Shown: positions 43,222 to 51,726 of the stretch, piece by piece
How positions within the stretch are numbered: position 1 is the first letter of the stretch
Layout: each line of letters opens with the position of its first letter
NCBI RefSeq assembly: GCF_024055725.1
Contig: NZ_JAMXMX010000005.1
Span: forward strand, 310,001 to 374,000
DNA: 64,000 bases
From: Actinoallomurus spadix
GTDB taxonomy: Bacteria; Actinomycetota; Actinomycetes; Streptosporangiales; Streptosporangiaceae
Direction of reading: 5' to 3'
Position numbers and translations under genes: made by a program
The notes under the pieces: model-generated
Told to the model about the DNA's origin: nothing
The model's database searches: none
Seen by the model: only the letters and a program-made list of their open reading frames with translations

Positions 43222-45312
43222 ATGACAACGCCTGACGACAAGGACCGCCGGCTCGGCCGCTTCCGCGTCGACCCGGACCATGGCTCGCGGCTGACGACCG
43301 ACCAGGGGATCCCGGTCGACGACACCGACAACTCCCTCCGGGTCGGCGAGCGGGGTCCCACACTCATGGAGGACTTCCACTTCCGTGAGAAGCTCACCCA
43401 CTTCGATCACGAGCGGATCCCGGAACGGGTCGTGCACGCCCGGGGCACGGGCGCCTACGGGTACTTCGAGGTGACGGACCCGCTCACCGAGTACACGTCG
43501 GCGGAGTTCCTCCGGGACACGTCGCTGCGCACGCCGGTGTTCGTGCGCTTCTCGACGGTCGCCGGGTCGCGGGGGTCGGCCGACACGGTGCGCGACGTCC
43601 GCGGGTTCGCGACGAAGTTCTACACCCGGCAGGGCAACTTCGACCTCGTCGGCAACAACATGCCGGTGTTCTTCATCCAGGACGGGATCAAGTTCCCCGA
43701 CTTCGTGCACGCGGTGAAACCGGAGCCGCACAACGAGATCCCCCAGGCCTCCTCGGCCCATGACACCCTGTGGGACTTCGTGCACCTGCAGCCCGAGACC
43801 ACGCACATGATGATGTGGCTCATGTCGGACCGGGCGCTGCCGCGCAGCTTCCGGATGATGCAGGGATTCGGCGTGCACACCTTCCGTCTCGTCGACGAGG
43901 AGGGCGCCGGCACGTTCGTGAAGTTCCACTGGAAGCCGAGGCTCGGCACGCACTCGCTGGTGTGGGACGAGACGCAGAAGATCGCCGGCAAGGACCCGGA
44001 CTTCAACCGCCGTGACCTCTGGGAGGCGATCGAGGCCGGGCAGTACCCGGAATGGGAGCTCGGCGTGCAGCTCGTCCCCGAGGAGCGCGAGCACGCCTTC
44101 GACTTCGACCTGCTCGACGCCACGAAGATCATCCCGGAGGAGGAGGTGCCCGTGCGCCCGGTCGGGCGGCTGGTGCTCGACCGCAACCCGGACAACTTCT
44201 TCGCCGAGACCGAACAGGTGGCCTTCCATCTGGGCAACGTCGTCCCGGGCATCGACTTCACCAATGATCCGCTCCTGCAGGCCCGGTTGTTCTCCTACCT
44301 CGACACGCAGCTGATCCGCCTCGGCGGCCCGAACTTCACCCAGCTGCCGGTGAACCGGCCGGTCGCCGAGGTGCGCAACCACCAGCGCGACGGCTACCAC
44401 CAGTCGGCGATCCACACGGGCCGGGCCGCCTACCATCCGAACTCGCTGAGCGGCGGATGCCCCGCCGTCGTCCCGGAGGGCGCGTTCACGCACTACCAGG
44501 AGCGCGTCGACGGGAACAAGATCCGCAAGCGGAGTGAGAGTTTCGCCGACCACTACTCCCAGGCGACGCTGTTCTGGAACAGCATGTCCGACTGGGAGAA
44601 GGAGCACATCATCGCGGCGTTCCGCTTCGAGCTCGGCAAGGTGGAGCACCGGCACATCAGGCAGGGCGTCGTGGCCAACCTGAACAACGTCGACCACTAC
44701 CTGGCCGTCTCCGTCGCGGAGGGCGTCGGGGTCGAGCCGCCCGCGCAGCCGGCGACCCCGAACCACGGGCGCAGCTCCCCCGCGCTGAGCCAGGCGAACG
44801 CGCCGCGCGACTCGGTCGAGACCCGCAAGATCGCCATCCTGGTCGCCGACGGCGTGGACACCGGCGACGTCCAGACGATCCGGGAGGCGCTGTCGGCCGT
44901 CGGCGCGATCCCGGAGGTGCTGGCCGCGCGGGACGGCGAGGCCGAGGGCTCCGAGGGGCCGGTCGAGGTGACGCGGGCGCTGCCGACCGTCGGCTCGGTG
45001 CTGTACGACGCGGTCGTCGTCCCCGGCGGGAAGGAGTCGGTGACGGCGCTGGAGGCCGACGGCAGCGCCGTGCAGTTCGTCACGGAGGCGTTCAAGCACG
45101 GCAAGGCGATCGGGGCCGTCGGGGACGGGATCCGCCTGCTGTCGAGCGCCCGGCTGAACGGCGTGAACGACCGCGGCGAGGCCCTGACCGCCGACCAGGG
45201 TGTCGTGCTGCAGTCGGCGTCCGGCGTGACCGGCGAGTTCATCGAGCAGTTCGTCGTGGCAGTGGCGGCGCACCGCCACACCAACCGCGACCTCGCCCCG
45301 GTCCCGGCCTGA
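43222..45312 (+). CDS. katE: Large-subunit (clade 2) catalase with C-terminal DJ-1-like domain
   Basis: A 696-residue haem catalase. The catalytic His lies in [12 protein letters not shown], the Asn in [10 protein letters not shown] and the haem-ligand Tyr in [15 protein letters not shown]. The C-terminal ~170 residues ([37 protein letters not shown]) form the DJ-1/PfpI-like domain that marks large-subunit HPII-type catalases. It destroys H2O2. The ATG at 43222 has GGAGGG 5 bases ahead; an upstream ATG at 43177 is inside the repeat region. A 25-bp tandem repeat follows the stop. Confidence 0.94.
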   Translation: MTTPDDKDRRLGRFRVDPDHGSRLTTDQGIPVDDTDNSLRVGERGPTLMEDFHFREKLTHFDHERIPERVVHARGTGAYGYFEVTDPLTEYTSAEFLRDTSLRTPVFVRFSTVAGSRGSADTVRDVRGFATKFYTRQGNFDLVGNNMPVFFIQDGIKFPDFVHAVKPEPHNEIPQASSAHDTLWDFVHLQPETTHMMMWLMSDRALPRSFRMMQGFGVHTFRLVDEEGAGTFVKFHWKPRLGTHSLVWDETQKIAGKDPDFNRRDLWEAIEAGQYPEWELGVQLVPEEREHAFDFDLLDATKIIPEEEVPVRPVGRLVLDRNPDNFFAETEQVAFHLGNVVPGIDFTNDPLLQARLFSYLDTQLIRLGGPNFTQLPVNRPVAEVRNHQRDGYHQSAIHTGRAAYHPNSLSGGCPAVVPEGAFTHYQERVDGNKIRKRSESFADHYSQATLFWNSMSDWEKEHIIAAFRFELGKVEHRHIRQGVVANLNNVDHYLAVSVAEGVGVEPPAQPATPNHGRSSPALSQANAPRDSVETRKIAILVADGVDTGDVQTIREALSAVGAIPEVLAARDGEAEGSEGPVEVTRALPTVGSVLYDAVVVPGGKESVTALEADGSAVQFVTEAFKHGKAIGAVGDGIRLLSSARLNGVNDRGEALTADQGVVLQSASGVTGEFIEQFVVAVAAHRHTNRDLAPVPA

Positions 45313-45348
45313 TCCAGGACGGGGACGCGTGACGGCCCGCGCCCTTTC

Positions 45349-45423
45349 CCGGGCACTGGCCTGCGCCCGTCTTCCGGGCACTGCCCTGCACCCGTCTCCC
45401 GGCCGCCGGCCTGCGCGCGTCTC
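45349..45423. repeat. Three 25-bp tandem repeats downstream of katE
   Basis: Copies at 45349-45373, 45374-45398 and 45399-45423, with consensus CCGGGCACTGGCCTGCGCCC then GTCTT/C. They lie between katE and the convergent phosphoesterase and contain no ORF. Confidence 0.8.
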
Positions 45424-45449
45424 CGGGCGCGGACCGCCGCGGGCGTGCG

Positions 45450-46211
45450 CTACGCGGTCGCGCCGACGGTGTCGTCGGTGGCGCACTCCACGTCGCCGGG
45501 ACCACCGAGGCAGTACACCGCGTAGGCGCGCTCGATGACGGGCATGGCGGCGTTCCGTACGGGGATCCCGCCCGGCGTGATCCCCTTCTCCACGCCGCGG
45601 TGGGCGTGACCGTGCACGGCGAGGTCGATCTCCGCCCTGTCCATCACCTCGGCGAGCAGGTAGCTGCCGAGGAAGGGGTAGATCTCCGGGGGCTCGCCGT
45701 CGAGGGTGTCCTTGACCGGTGCGTAGTGGGTCAGGGCGACGCGCGCGTCCGCGTCCAGCGCGCCGAGCGCCTCGCCGAGCCGGGCCGCGGTGGCCTTCGT
45801 GTGGCGGATGAACGCCTTCATCTCCGGCTCGCCGAAATCGGAGCCGCAGCGTCCGGCGAACCCGCCGCCGAAGCCCTTGGCGCCGGCGACGCCGAGGCGC
45901 CGGCCGTGGCAGTCGATCACCGTCGACTCGCCCTCGAGGACGGTGACCCCCGCGTCCTGGAGGGCCTTGGTGATCTCGGTCTCCGCGTCGGAGTGGTAGT
46001 CGTGGTTGCCGAGCACGGCGATGACCGGAACGCCGATGTCGCGGAGCTCCTCCGCGACCATGCGTCCCTCCTCGGCCGTGCCGTGCTGGGTCAGATCGCC
46101 GGCGACGAGCAGGATGTCGGCGTCGTCGGCGATCCCGGTCAGTCGGTTGCGGTACAGGCCGCGCACATCCTCGCCGACGTGGATGTCGCCGACCGCGGCC
46201 ACGCGAATCAT
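45450..46211 (-). CDS. Calcineurin-type metallophosphoesterase
   Basis: A 253-residue cytoplasmic enzyme. Metal ligands are AVGDIHVGE, VAGDLTQHG, VLGNHDYH and HGHAHRG. The Asp-His-Asn-His set is complete, so it should be active; the substrate is unknown. The stop lies at the end of the catalase spacer, and its start overlaps the stop of the BON protein by 4 bp (ATGA), so the order phosphoesterase <- BON <- nucleotidyltransferase is one operon. Confidence 0.9.
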   Translation of the reverse strand: MIRVAAVGDIHVGEDVRGLYRNRLTGIADDADILLVAGDLTQHGTAEEGRMVAEELRDIGVPVIAVLGNHDYHSDAETEITKALQDAGVTVLEGESTVIDCHGRRLGVAGAKGFGGGFAGRCGSDFGEPEMKAFIRHTKATAARLGEALGALDADARVALTHYAPVKDTLDGEPPEIYPFLGSYLLAEVMDRAEIDLAVHGHAHRGVEKGITPGGIPVRNAAMPVIERAYAVYCLGGPGDVECATDDTVGATA

Positions 46212-46465
46212 GAGGGCGTTTCCTCCGTTTTCGGGGGGCGGATGTCGACGACGGTCACATCGTTGGAGATCCGTCGTCCGCCGGCCGCCTCCCGGGCGAC
46301 CGTCTCGATGAGTTCCCGCCTCCGTGGGGTCGCCACCTGGCCGCGCAGGAAGACGACGTCACCGCGGACGTCGACCTGGATGCCGAGTTCGACCGTGCGG
46401 GCGTCCTCGGCGAGGCGGCTCTTGATGCGGGCGGCGAGGTAGTGGGGCGGGTCGCTGGGCGTCAT
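46208..46465 (-). CDS. BON domain small protein
   Basis: An 85-residue protein with a single BON fold: AARIKSRLAEDARTVELGIQVDVRGDVVFLRGQVATPRRRELIETVAREAAGGRRISNDVTVV (in pieces of the typical beta-alpha-beta-beta-alpha-beta order). BON domains bind membranes or lipids and some act in stress tolerance. There is no signal peptide. It overlaps both neighbours by 4 bp (ATGA), which points to co-translation with a nucleotidyltransferase and a phosphoesterase. Confidence 0.88.
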   Translation of the reverse strand: MTPSDPPHYLAARIKSRLAEDARTVELGIQVDVRGDVVFLRGQVATPRRRELIETVAREAAGGRRISNDVTVVDIRPPKTEETPS

Positions 46466-47049
46466 CCGTCACTCCTCTCGTACGGCGGCCCGTAGTCGAT
46501 CACACGCAGGCGGTGCAGCAGCGTCAGGTAGGCGTAGGCGTACGGGGAGTCCGCCGTCTCGGCGATCACCCGCGGCCAGTCGATCTGCTCCCGCAGCGCC
46601 CGCGACACCGGCAGGTATCCCCCGAAGTCGCTGGCCTTCTCGTCGAACGCGAGAAGGCGCAGAATCGTCAGGTCGGTGGCGGTCAGCACCGGCATGGCGA
46701 CCGCCTCGACGTTCATCTCCTCGGCGCGGGAGAGCAGGGCGGCGTCCACGGCCCGTCCCGACGGGCGGAAGATCAGATCGACCGTCCGGCCCTCGTCGTA
46801 CACCTTGGCCAGCCATCCCTCGGGGATCTCGGCGCGCCGCATCCCGGCCGACTCCAGCGCCGCGAGCGCGACGTCGACCTCATCCTGGGTCAGGACGAAG
46901 TCGACGTCGTGCGTCGACGGCGCCGCGCCACGCGCGTACGCGGCGAATCCGCCGGCCAGGGCGAACTTGACACCGTTGTCGGTCAGCGCGGCCGCGGCCT
47001 TCCTGAGGGTCTCCAGCAGCTCTCCGGGCGCGGCCTCGACGTCAGCCAT
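46462..47049 (-). CDS. Nucleotidyltransferase-fold protein
   Basis: A 195-residue protein starting MADVEAAPGELLETLRKA. GGFAAYARGAAPSTHDVDFVL carries the nucleotidyltransferase G-G...D-V-D signature, followed by VLTQDEVDVALAALESAG and VDLIFRPSGRAVDAAL. The same fold occurs in MNT-like antitoxins and in sugar or antibiotic nucleotidyltransferases. No HEPN partner is adjacent, so a toxin-antitoxin role is not indicated. The start is supported by GGAGG 8 bases ahead; it lies 33 bp downstream of the hemerythrin gene on the same strand. Confidence 0.82.
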   Translation of the reverse strand: MADVEAAPGELLETLRKAAAALTDNGVKFALAGGFAAYARGAAPSTHDVDFVLTQDEVDVALAALESAGMRRAEIPEGWLAKVYDEGRTVDLIFRPSGRAVDAALLSRAEEMNVEAVAMPVLTATDLTILRLLAFDEKASDFGGYLPVSRALREQIDWPRVIAETADSPYAYAYLTLLHRLRVIDYGPPYERSDG

Positions 47050-47082
47050 CGCGCAGGCACCTCCGGGCATCGCTCGGCATGC

Positions 47083-47655
47083 TCAGTCGCCGCGTCCGGT
47101 GACGGCGTCGCGGACCCGGTCGGCCGCGGCGACCGCGGGGCCGGCCGCCTTGAGGATGCCGGGCTTGGGCGGCGTGTGAGGGTGCGGCCGGGTCGGGGCC
47201 AGCTTCTTGCCCTCTTCCAGCTTGGTGCCCAGCTTGTCCGCCTCCTCGGCGCTGAGCACCCCTCGCAGCGGCGCCCAGACGCGCTCCTCCTCGTAGACGA
47301 TGTGCTCACGCCCGTCCGCGATGAACTTGCCGAGAAGCTGCTCGAACTTCGGGTCGTCCCCCTTGAGGTCCTTCAGCTCGTCCAGGACGTACTTGGCCTT
47401 CTGCTCCTGGTCGGTTGCCTCGTCGGCCAGGCGATCGCCGTCCGGCAGCTTGTCCCGGACCGCCGGCCAGAAGTACTCCTCCTCGACCGCCTCGTGCTTG
47501 GACTCCTCGATGATCAGCTGTTCGACCAGCTTCTCGCGAATCTGCAGCTGCTCGGGGCTCGCTCCCGTGGCCGCCGTCGGCCCCCGCTCGAGCTCGGCGA
47601 GCGCCTTCTTGACCTCTTCATGGTCCTTGCGGAGCACGTCGAATACGTTCGGCAT
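47083..47655 (-). CDS. Hemerythrin-type (HHE) iron-binding protein
   Basis: A 190-residue helical-bundle protein. The diiron ligands are recognisable: VLRKDHEEVKKAL, EESKHEAVEEEYFWP and ADGREHIVYEEERVW. The C-terminal ~40 residues are a basic, Pro-rich tail (HPHTPPKPGILKAAG). Hemerythrin-like proteins bind O2, NO or iron and are frequent in stress loci, which fits the nearby catalase, BON and DUF5709 genes. It is the most upstream gene of the minus-strand cluster and divergent from the glycosyltransferase pair. Confidence 0.88.
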   Translation of the reverse strand: MPNVFDVLRKDHEEVKKALAELERGPTAATGASPEQLQIREKLVEQLIIEESKHEAVEEEYFWPAVRDKLPDGDRLADEATDQEQKAKYVLDELKDLKGDDPKFEQLLGKFIADGREHIVYEEERVWAPLRGVLSAEEADKLGTKLEEGKKLAPTRPHPHTPPKPGILKAAGPAVAAADRVRDAVTGRGD

Positions 47656-47813
47656 GGTTCCTCCCCTGGGTAGCCGACGCGCCCTCCCTGCCCGCGACGT
47701 CCGGTTCGAAACCGCCGCCCGGGGGCCGCTCGGCGCGGCCGCCGGCGGCCGATGATTCGACGATCCGCGGGCGGGTAGTCGACCGGTTACTCCATTGACG
47801 GGGAGGTCGATCG

Positions 47814-48680
47814 GTGAGCCGCGTCACCGTCGTGATCGCCACCAGGAACCGGCGATCGGAGCTGCTGCGCACCCTTGACCGGCTGGCGGCCCTGCCGGAC
47901 CGGCCGGTCGTCGTGGTGGTCGACAACGGCTCCGAGGACGGCACGGTGCGGGCGGTGACGGCCGCCCACCCGGGCGTACGGGTCGTGCCCCTGGGCCGCA
48001 ACCGGGGGGCCGCCGCCCGCAACGTCGGCGTCCACCTGGCCCGCACGCCGTACGTCGCGTTCAGCGACGACGACTCGTGGTGGGAGCCGGGGGCGCTGAC
48101 CCGGGCCGCCGAGCTGTTCGACGCCCATCCCCGGCTGGGCCTGATCGCGGCGCACACCCTCGTCGGCCCGGACCGCGAGCCCGACCCGATCAACGCGGCG
48201 ATGGCCGAGTCACCGCTGCCGCCCGACCCCGGACTGCCCGGACCGCCCGTCCTCGGCTTCCTGGCCTGCGCCTCGATCGTCCGGCGCGAGGCCTTCCTGG
48301 CCGTCGGCGGGTTCTCGTCCCTGCTGTTCTTCATCGGCGAGGAACGCCTGCTGTCCTACGACCTCGCCGCCGCCGGCTGGGGCCTGTGCCACGTTCCCGA
48401 GGTGGTCGCGGTGCACGAGCCGTCGGCGAACCGGCCGCCGTCGCACCGGCGCCGCCGCAGCGAGCTGCGCAACACCGTGCTCACGGCCTGGATGCGCCGC
48501 CCCGGCCTCGTCGCGGTCAGGGAGACCGCGCGGCTCGGGGCGCGGGCGCTGCGGGACTGCGACTCCCGCGCGGCCCTCGCGGCCGCCGCCGTACGCCTCC
48601 CCTCAGCACTGGCGGCGCGGCGGCCCGTCCCGGCGACCGTCGAGGGCGGCATCCGACGGCTGGCCGGGGACGCGCGGTGA
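47814..48680 (+). CDS. GT2 family glycosyltransferase
   Basis: A 288-residue GT-A enzyme starting at GTG ([23 protein letters not shown]). [23 protein letters not shown] and the DDD metal motif ([13 protein letters not shown]) are complete. Later blocks are [19 protein letters not shown] and [15 protein letters not shown]. It is a cytoplasmic inverting transferase; the sugar is unknown. A GGGAGG site precedes the GTG. The next gene is a close relative, overlapping by 4 bp (GTGA), so they arose by tandem duplication. Confidence 0.9.
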   Translation: MSRVTVVIATRNRRSELLRTLDRLAALPDRPVVVVVDNGSEDGTVRAVTAAHPGVRVVPLGRNRGAAARNVGVHLARTPYVAFSDDDSWWEPGALTRAAELFDAHPRLGLIAAHTLVGPDREPDPINAAMAESPLPPDPGLPGPPVLGFLACASIVRREAFLAVGGFSSLLFFIGEERLLSYDLAAAGWGLCHVPEVVAVHEPSANRPPSHRRRRSELRNTVLTAWMRRPGLVAVRETARLGARALRDCDSRAALAAAAVRLPSALAARRPVPATVEGGIRRLAGDAR

Positions 48681-49576
48681 ACCCGGACCCGCGGATCACC
48701 GTCGTCGTCATCACCCGCGACCGCCGGCCCGAGCTGCTGCGGACCCTGGACCTGCTGACCCGGCTCCCCGAACGCCCGCCGGTCATCGTCGTCGACAACG
48801 CCTCCTCCGACGGCACCGCGGACGCCGTCGCCGAGGCGTACCCGCGGGTCCGGCTGATCCGCGCCGCGCGCAACCTCGGCGCGGTCGCCCGCAACCTCGC
48901 CGTCGAGGAGGTGACCACCCCGTACGTCGCGTTCTGCGACGACGACACCTGGTGGGAGCCGGGCGCGATGGCCCGCGCGGCGGACCTCCTGGACCGGTAC
49001 CCGCGGCTGGCGACGGTCACCGGCCTGATCCTGGTCGAGCCGGGCCAGGAGGAGGACCCGATCACCCCGGAGCTGCGGCACTCCCCCGTGCCCGCCCCGT
49101 CCTGGATGCCGGGGCCCGCCCTGATGAGCATCCTGGCCGGGGCCTCGATGCTCCGCGTCGCGGCGTTCCGCGAGGCTGGCGGGTTCTCCCCCCGCCTGGT
49201 GCTGGGCGGCGAGGAGGAGCTGCTCTGCATGGACCTCGCCACCCGGGGCTGGTGGATGTGCTGGGCCGAGGACGTCGTCGTGCACCACGCAGCGTCCACC
49301 GCCCGCGACCCCCGCGAACGCCGCCGGGTCGGCATCCGCAACACCCTCTGGACGACCTGGCTGCGCCGCCCGCTCCCCTCGGCCGCCCGCAGGACGCTCA
49401 CCGTCCTGCGCTCGGTCCCCCGCGACCGTACGAGCCTGTCCGCGGTGGCCGAGGCCGTCGCGGGCCTGCCCTGGGTGCTCCGGGAACGCCGCCCGGTCCC
49501 CGGCCACGTCGAACGCGACCTGCGGCTGCTGGAGGAACCCCAGCGCCACTCCCCCGCCCGCCGCTACGTCGGCTGA
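48677..49576 (+). CDS. GT2 family glycosyltransferase (paralogue of the preceding gene)
   Basis: A 299-residue protein starting at GTG ([20 protein letters not shown]). It shares with its neighbour [38 protein letters not shown] and [24 protein letters not shown]; the length and order match, and the divergence is moderate. The two probably add sugars to the same acceptor in succession. It is followed immediately by the truncated ABC ATPase stub, which marks the beginning of a decay zone. Confidence 0.9.
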   Translation: MNPDPRITVVVITRDRRPELLRTLDLLTRLPERPPVIVVDNASSDGTADAVAEAYPRVRLIRAARNLGAVARNLAVEEVTTPYVAFCDDDTWWEPGAMARAADLLDRYPRLATVTGLILVEPGQEEDPITPELRHSPVPAPSWMPGPALMSILAGASMLRVAAFREAGGFSPRLVLGGEEELLCMDLATRGWWMCWAEDVVVHHAASTARDPRERRRVGIRNTLWTTWLRRPLPSAARRTLTVLRSVPRDRTSLSAVAEAVAGLPWVLRERRPVPGHVERDLRLLEEPQRHSPARRYVG

Positions 49577-49578
49577 CA

Positions 49579-49761
49579 GTGAGCGTGCGGGTGCGCGCGG
49601 GCGGGCGGCCCTGCGCCGTCCACGCCCTGCGCGGCGTGACCGTCGCCTTCGCACCGGGGACGTTCACGGCCGTGATGGGGCCCTCCGGATCGGGCAAGAC
49701 GACCCTGCTGCACTGCGTCACGTGTGCTCATCGACCGGCAGCGGGTGGTCCACGCTCGTGA
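49579..49761 (+). pseudogene. ABC transporter ATPase, N-terminal stub
   Basis: Sixty residues from a GTG ([26 protein letters not shown]) keep the beta strands and Walker [13 protein letters not shown] of an ABC ATPase. The frame then leaves the family ([11 protein letters not shown]) and stops; the Q-loop, signature and Walker B are missing. It starts 2 bp after the GT2 stop, so it was once translated with that operon. The break is near 49715. Confidence 0.7.
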
Positions 49762-49813
49762 CGCCGTGCGCCGCGTGAATCTCCCGGCCACCGGTGGTCG
49801 GCGATCCGCTCAT
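49718..49813 (-). pseudogene. Short stub ORF coupled to the TetR-like tail
   Basis: A 31-codon ORF ([20 protein letters not shown]...) whose ATG overlaps the stop of the TetR-like stub (ATGA). It ends at the position where the opposing ABC ATPase stub loses homology, so it looks like the first codons of a lost gene. No family is recognised. Confidence 0.4.
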
Positions 49814-49955
49814 GGTCCGGCCGCCTTCGGGTGCAGGCCGTCGAGCAGGACGCGGATCAGGGCGCCGGGGAAGCTCGGGTCGTTGTCGGCGCCGGCGAGG
49901 GCGACGATGCCGTCGAGGACCTGTCCAAGGCCGTCCGCATCGCGCTCTGAGCACA
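49810..49955 (-). pseudogene. C-terminal stub resembling a TetR-type regulator
   Basis: In one minus-strand frame the sequence reads ERDADGLGQVLDGIVALAG and then ALIRVLLDGLHPKAAGP before a stop, a pattern like the last helices of TetR regulators. There is no N-terminal HTH, because upstream the DNA belongs to the phosphodiesterase-like stub in another frame. The assignment is tentative; the break lies between about 49955 and 49982. Confidence 0.35.
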
Positions 49956-49981
49956 CCGCCTCGCCACCGGTCCACCTCGGG

Positions 49982-50164
49982 GCCGTGCCCGCTCGGCGGC
50001 AGGCCGGTGAGAAGGCTCGCCTGTACGGAGCAGGTGACGGCGGGCAGCACCGGGGTCAGCGCGGCGTGGGAGCCGGCCTCGGCCAGGGCCCGCAGGTTCG
50101 GCGTGTGCGGCAGCAGTCGCGGTGTCAGGCCGGCGACCTCGATCACGAGCAGCGGCGTGGTCAT
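49982..50164 (-). pseudogene. Alkaline-phosphatase-superfamily gene, N-terminal stub (ebo-linked)
   Basis: About 61 residues from ATG match the start of alkaline phosphatase family phosphodiesterases: PLLVIEVAGLTPRLLPHTPNL and the TPVLPAVTCSVQASLLTGLPPSGHG nucleophile region. The reading frame then runs into unrelated Arg-rich sequence. The ATG overlaps the stop of eboE (ATGA), which is the order seen in ebo clusters, so it is a deleted member of that operon. Confidence 0.65.
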
Positions 50165-51357
50165 CCGGCCGGCACCGTGAGGCCGCGCGCGACGAGGGCG
50201 TCCCGTACCCAGGCCAGTTCCCCGGCGATCCCCACCGCGAGGCCCGCGTCGCCGTCCGGGCGCGCCGCGGCGGGAAGGACACCCCAGGTGTAGGTCTCCA
50301 CCTCAACGTGGTCGGTGAGCGTACGGTCACCGAACAGCGCGTCGAGGCAGGACAGCAGCTCGGTGCTCGTGGCGCGCAGCGGCGGGCGCGGCCGGGCGTG
50401 CAACGGCAGGTGGAAGTGCACCCGCCACGGCCCGCGGGCGGACGGCGGCCGGGAACCGGCAAGCGCGTCCGGGAGATCGTCCCAGCCGTCGCACCGGCGG
50501 GCCTCTCCGTCGCCGGTCCGGCCGTCGGCCGATTCGCGGGTCTGGTGGAGGAACCGGTCCTCGGCGAACGCGGCCAGGGCGGCGCGGGTGGCCGGATCGC
50601 CGGGACGGTCGGCGTGCAGGGCGGCGGACGCCTGGAGCTTGACGACCGGGAGGCCGGCGGCCGCGAGCCGGGCGGCGGCGGCCTGTGGGTCCTCGGCGGC
50701 GACGGCCAGATGGCAGGCGTCGAGGCACACGCCGAGCCACCGGGTGTCGACGCCGGTCAGGAGGGCGACCGCCTGGTCGGTCGTCTCCACCACGCAGCCC
50801 GGCTCGGGTTCGATGCCCACACGCACCGGGCGGCCCGAGACCGCGGCGATCTGGGAGAGGCCCTCGGTGAGCCGGTGCAGGTTCGCCAGCGCGGCCGTGT
50901 GCTGCCGCCGTGACCACGGCGTCCGCCAGGCGAAGGGCAGCGTCGAGACGCTGCCGCGGGCGGCGTCGTCGGGCATCAGCCGGGCGAGGACGGCCGCCAG
51001 GTCGAGTGTGTAGGTGAGCCGTTCCGGCCGTGACCAGTCGGGCCGGTAGACGGCGTGCTTGACGCGAGCGGTGTGGAAGCCCCGGTACGGGAAACCGTTG
51101 AGCGTCACCACCTCCAGACCGTGCCGGTCCAGGGCCGTGCGCAGCCGGTCGACGGCGCGCGGGTCCGCGGCGAGCGTCGCGGCGGCGCGGTGCGCCAGCC
51201 ACAGGCCGAGCCCGAGTCTGTCGACGCCGAGGTGGCGCCGCACCGGCCTGGCGAAGCGGCGCAGCTGGTTCAGGACCCCGTCCAGGTCCTCGGCCGGGTG
51301 GACGTTCGTGCAGTAGGCCAGATGCACCGTCCGGCCCCGCTGGTCCAGCAGCCGCAC
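50161..51357 (-). CDS. eboE: EboE-type metabolite traffic protein
   Basis: A 398-residue TIM-barrel-like protein from GTG (RLLDQRGRTVHLAYCTNVHPAEDLDGVLNQL). The start, the LGLGLWLAHRAA segment, VVTLNGFPYRGFH, VKHAVYRPDWSRPERLTYT, VRVGIEPEPGCVVETTDQAV and LGVCLDACHLAV follow the EboE family, and the length is complete. In Pseudomonas fluorescens and cyanobacteria the ebo genes deliver a membrane-derived precursor to the periplasm. Here it is flanked by a truncated phosphatase gene downstream and a deleted eboB upstream, so whether it still functions is doubtful. GGAGG lies 8 bases before the GTG. Confidence 0.82.
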   Translation of the reverse strand: MRLLDQRGRTVHLAYCTNVHPAEDLDGVLNQLRRFARPVRRHLGVDRLGLGLWLAHRAAATLAADPRAVDRLRTALDRHGLEVVTLNGFPYRGFHTARVKHAVYRPDWSRPERLTYTLDLAAVLARLMPDDAARGSVSTLPFAWRTPWSRRQHTAALANLHRLTEGLSQIAAVSGRPVRVGIEPEPGCVVETTDQAVALLTGVDTRWLGVCLDACHLAVAAEDPQAAAARLAAAGLPVVKLQASAALHADRPGDPATRAALAAFAEDRFLHQTRESADGRTGDGEARRCDGWDDLPDALAGSRPPSARGPWRVHFHLPLHARPRPPLRATSTELLSCLDALFGDRTLTDHVEVETYTWGVLPAAARPDGDAGLAVGIAGELAWVRDALVARGLTVPAG

Positions 51358-51360
51358 CGG

Positions 51361-51726
51361 TCAGTCCTCCGGCTCGCCGCGCACGACCGAGTTGCCGCCG
51401 TGCGTCTTCGTCTCCGGGTAGATGGAGAAGCCCATGGTGTCCAAGCCGACCTCGCCGACGGCCACGACGCCGTCCTTGGCGAGGTGGCGCGGCAGCAGCT
51501 CCAGCACGTCGGCGCAGCGCGGGTCGTTGGCCTCCTTCGGGTTGAGCCCGATCGCGTAATGGTGCCGGACGCGCGACCACGCCTCGTCCGTGGCGGTGCC
51601 GCCCGTCACACCGGCCGCCCCGTCGTCCGCCCCAGGGCCCGGCACGCCGCCCACCCCGCAGCCCGACGCTCCGGCCGGCACGTCGGCCGCCCCACAGCGC
51701 GGCGCGCCGCCCGTCACGTCGGCCAT
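51361..51726 (-). pseudogene. EboB/TatD-family hydrolase remnant with internal deletion
   Basis: An ATG-initiated 121-residue frame. The first ~50 residues are Gly/Ala-rich low-complexity sequence. Then comes RHHYAIGLNPKEANDPRC, with a PRHLAKDGVVAVGEVGLDTM block that matches the EboB/TatD core. It jumps directly into GFSIYPETKT, which in full-length proteins lies ~70 residues further on, and stops. The catalytic His and Asp motifs are missing. Its ATG overlaps the stop of the epimerase gene by 13 bp, so it stayed in the operon order. Confidence 0.7.

Noticed and set aside
46462-47049. MNT-HEPN type toxin-antitoxin pair
   Set aside because: The nucleotidyltransferase-like gene has no HEPN partner next to it; its neighbours are BON, phosphoesterase and hemerythrin genes.
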